In this document: positions 21,021 through 21,085 of the stretch, in pieces
Layout of the letters: each line of letters begins with the position of its first letter
Numbering within the stretch: position 1 is the first letter of the stretch
Assembly (NCBI GenBank): GCA_023450085.1
Contig: JAEXHI010000007.1
Location: 1 to 21,085, forward strand
Length of the DNA stretch: 21,085 bases
Direction: 5' to 3'
Origin: Bacteroidota bacterium
Lineage (GTDB): Bacteria > Bacteroidota > Bacteroidia > Sphingobacteriales > Sphingobacteriaceae
The notes under the pieces: model-generated
Told to the model about the DNA's origin: nothing
Database searches by the model: none
Seen by the model: only the letters and a program-made list of their open reading frames with translations
Made by a program: the position numbers and the translations under genes

Positions 21021-21085
21021 ATGCCAATAAACACCAATGATTTCACCGTTGAGCGGAAGTATCTGGATACTTACCGTTTTATGAT
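21021..21085 (+). CDS. Start of an unidentified gene (runs off the window)
   Basis: ATG 21021 opens a frame of 21 full codons (MPINTNDFTVERKYLDTYRF and onward) without a stop to the window edge. Codon choice and composition look like real coding sequence and there is no competing frame. The fragment is too short to name. Confidence 0.45.
   Translation, partial: MPINTNDFTVERKYLDTYRFM

Overview
The window looks like chromosome from a member of the Bacteroidetes, most probably the Sphingobacteriaceae (Pedobacter-like). The reasons are: promoters of the Bacteroidetes type (a -7 box TAnnTTTG, in the best case with TTTG 19 bases upstream) and few Shine-Dalgarno sequences; a giant secreted repeat protein with SprB, CHU_C-type Ig, MBG and YDG domains; eno followed by a DivIC/FtsB-like gene; and many short intergenic repeats. 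The species assignment is inference. The content is mostly housekeeping, with no integrase, transposase, phage or CRISPR array.

Layout. 1-2950 (-): 5' part (983 codons) of a large secreted adhesin-like protein that runs off the window. 3403-3619 (-): tRNA-Pro(TGG) with its own promoter and terminator. 3663-6198 (-): NADPH-dependent FMN reductase, then a two-gene ABC-2 exporter (permease and ATPase). 6431-7543 (-): carA, divergent from panB (7862-8677, +), followed by an RluA-type pseudouridine synthase (+) that meets a small lipoprotein gene (-) tail to tail. 10203-12338 (-): apparent operon of a Zn-ribbon protein, two half-size YeeE/YedE (thiosulfate/sulfur transport) membrane proteins and a short-chain dehydrogenase. 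12339-12768: a 430-base region with a phased palindrome and a structured, terminator-ended candidate RNA. 12769-15015 (+): eno, divIC-like gene and a secreted unknown. 15297-17995 (-): VWA-domain membrane protein and a TRIC/UPF0126 channel. 18254-19691 (+): a membrane-anchored unknown and a YkuD L,D-transpeptidase. 19738-20862 (-): fabG and a GIY-YIG (UPF0213-like) protein. 21021 onward (+): the first codons of another gene.

Genes that appear to work together: the ABC permease/ATPase pair; the two YeeE/YedE halves, with the SDR coupled to the second by a 1-base overlap; and the VWA protein with the TRIC channel (2-base gap). CarA needs CarB, which is not in the window.

The signals I find most worth following up are (1) REP-like hairpins whose 11-base loop is constant while the stem bases co-vary, two of them directly flanking the GIY-YIG gene, with a diverged copy 12 kb away; (2) the structured + strand RNA with a strong terminator upstream of eno; and (3) an identical 13-base motif at identical distance from the start codons of two genes in the sulfur-transport operon.
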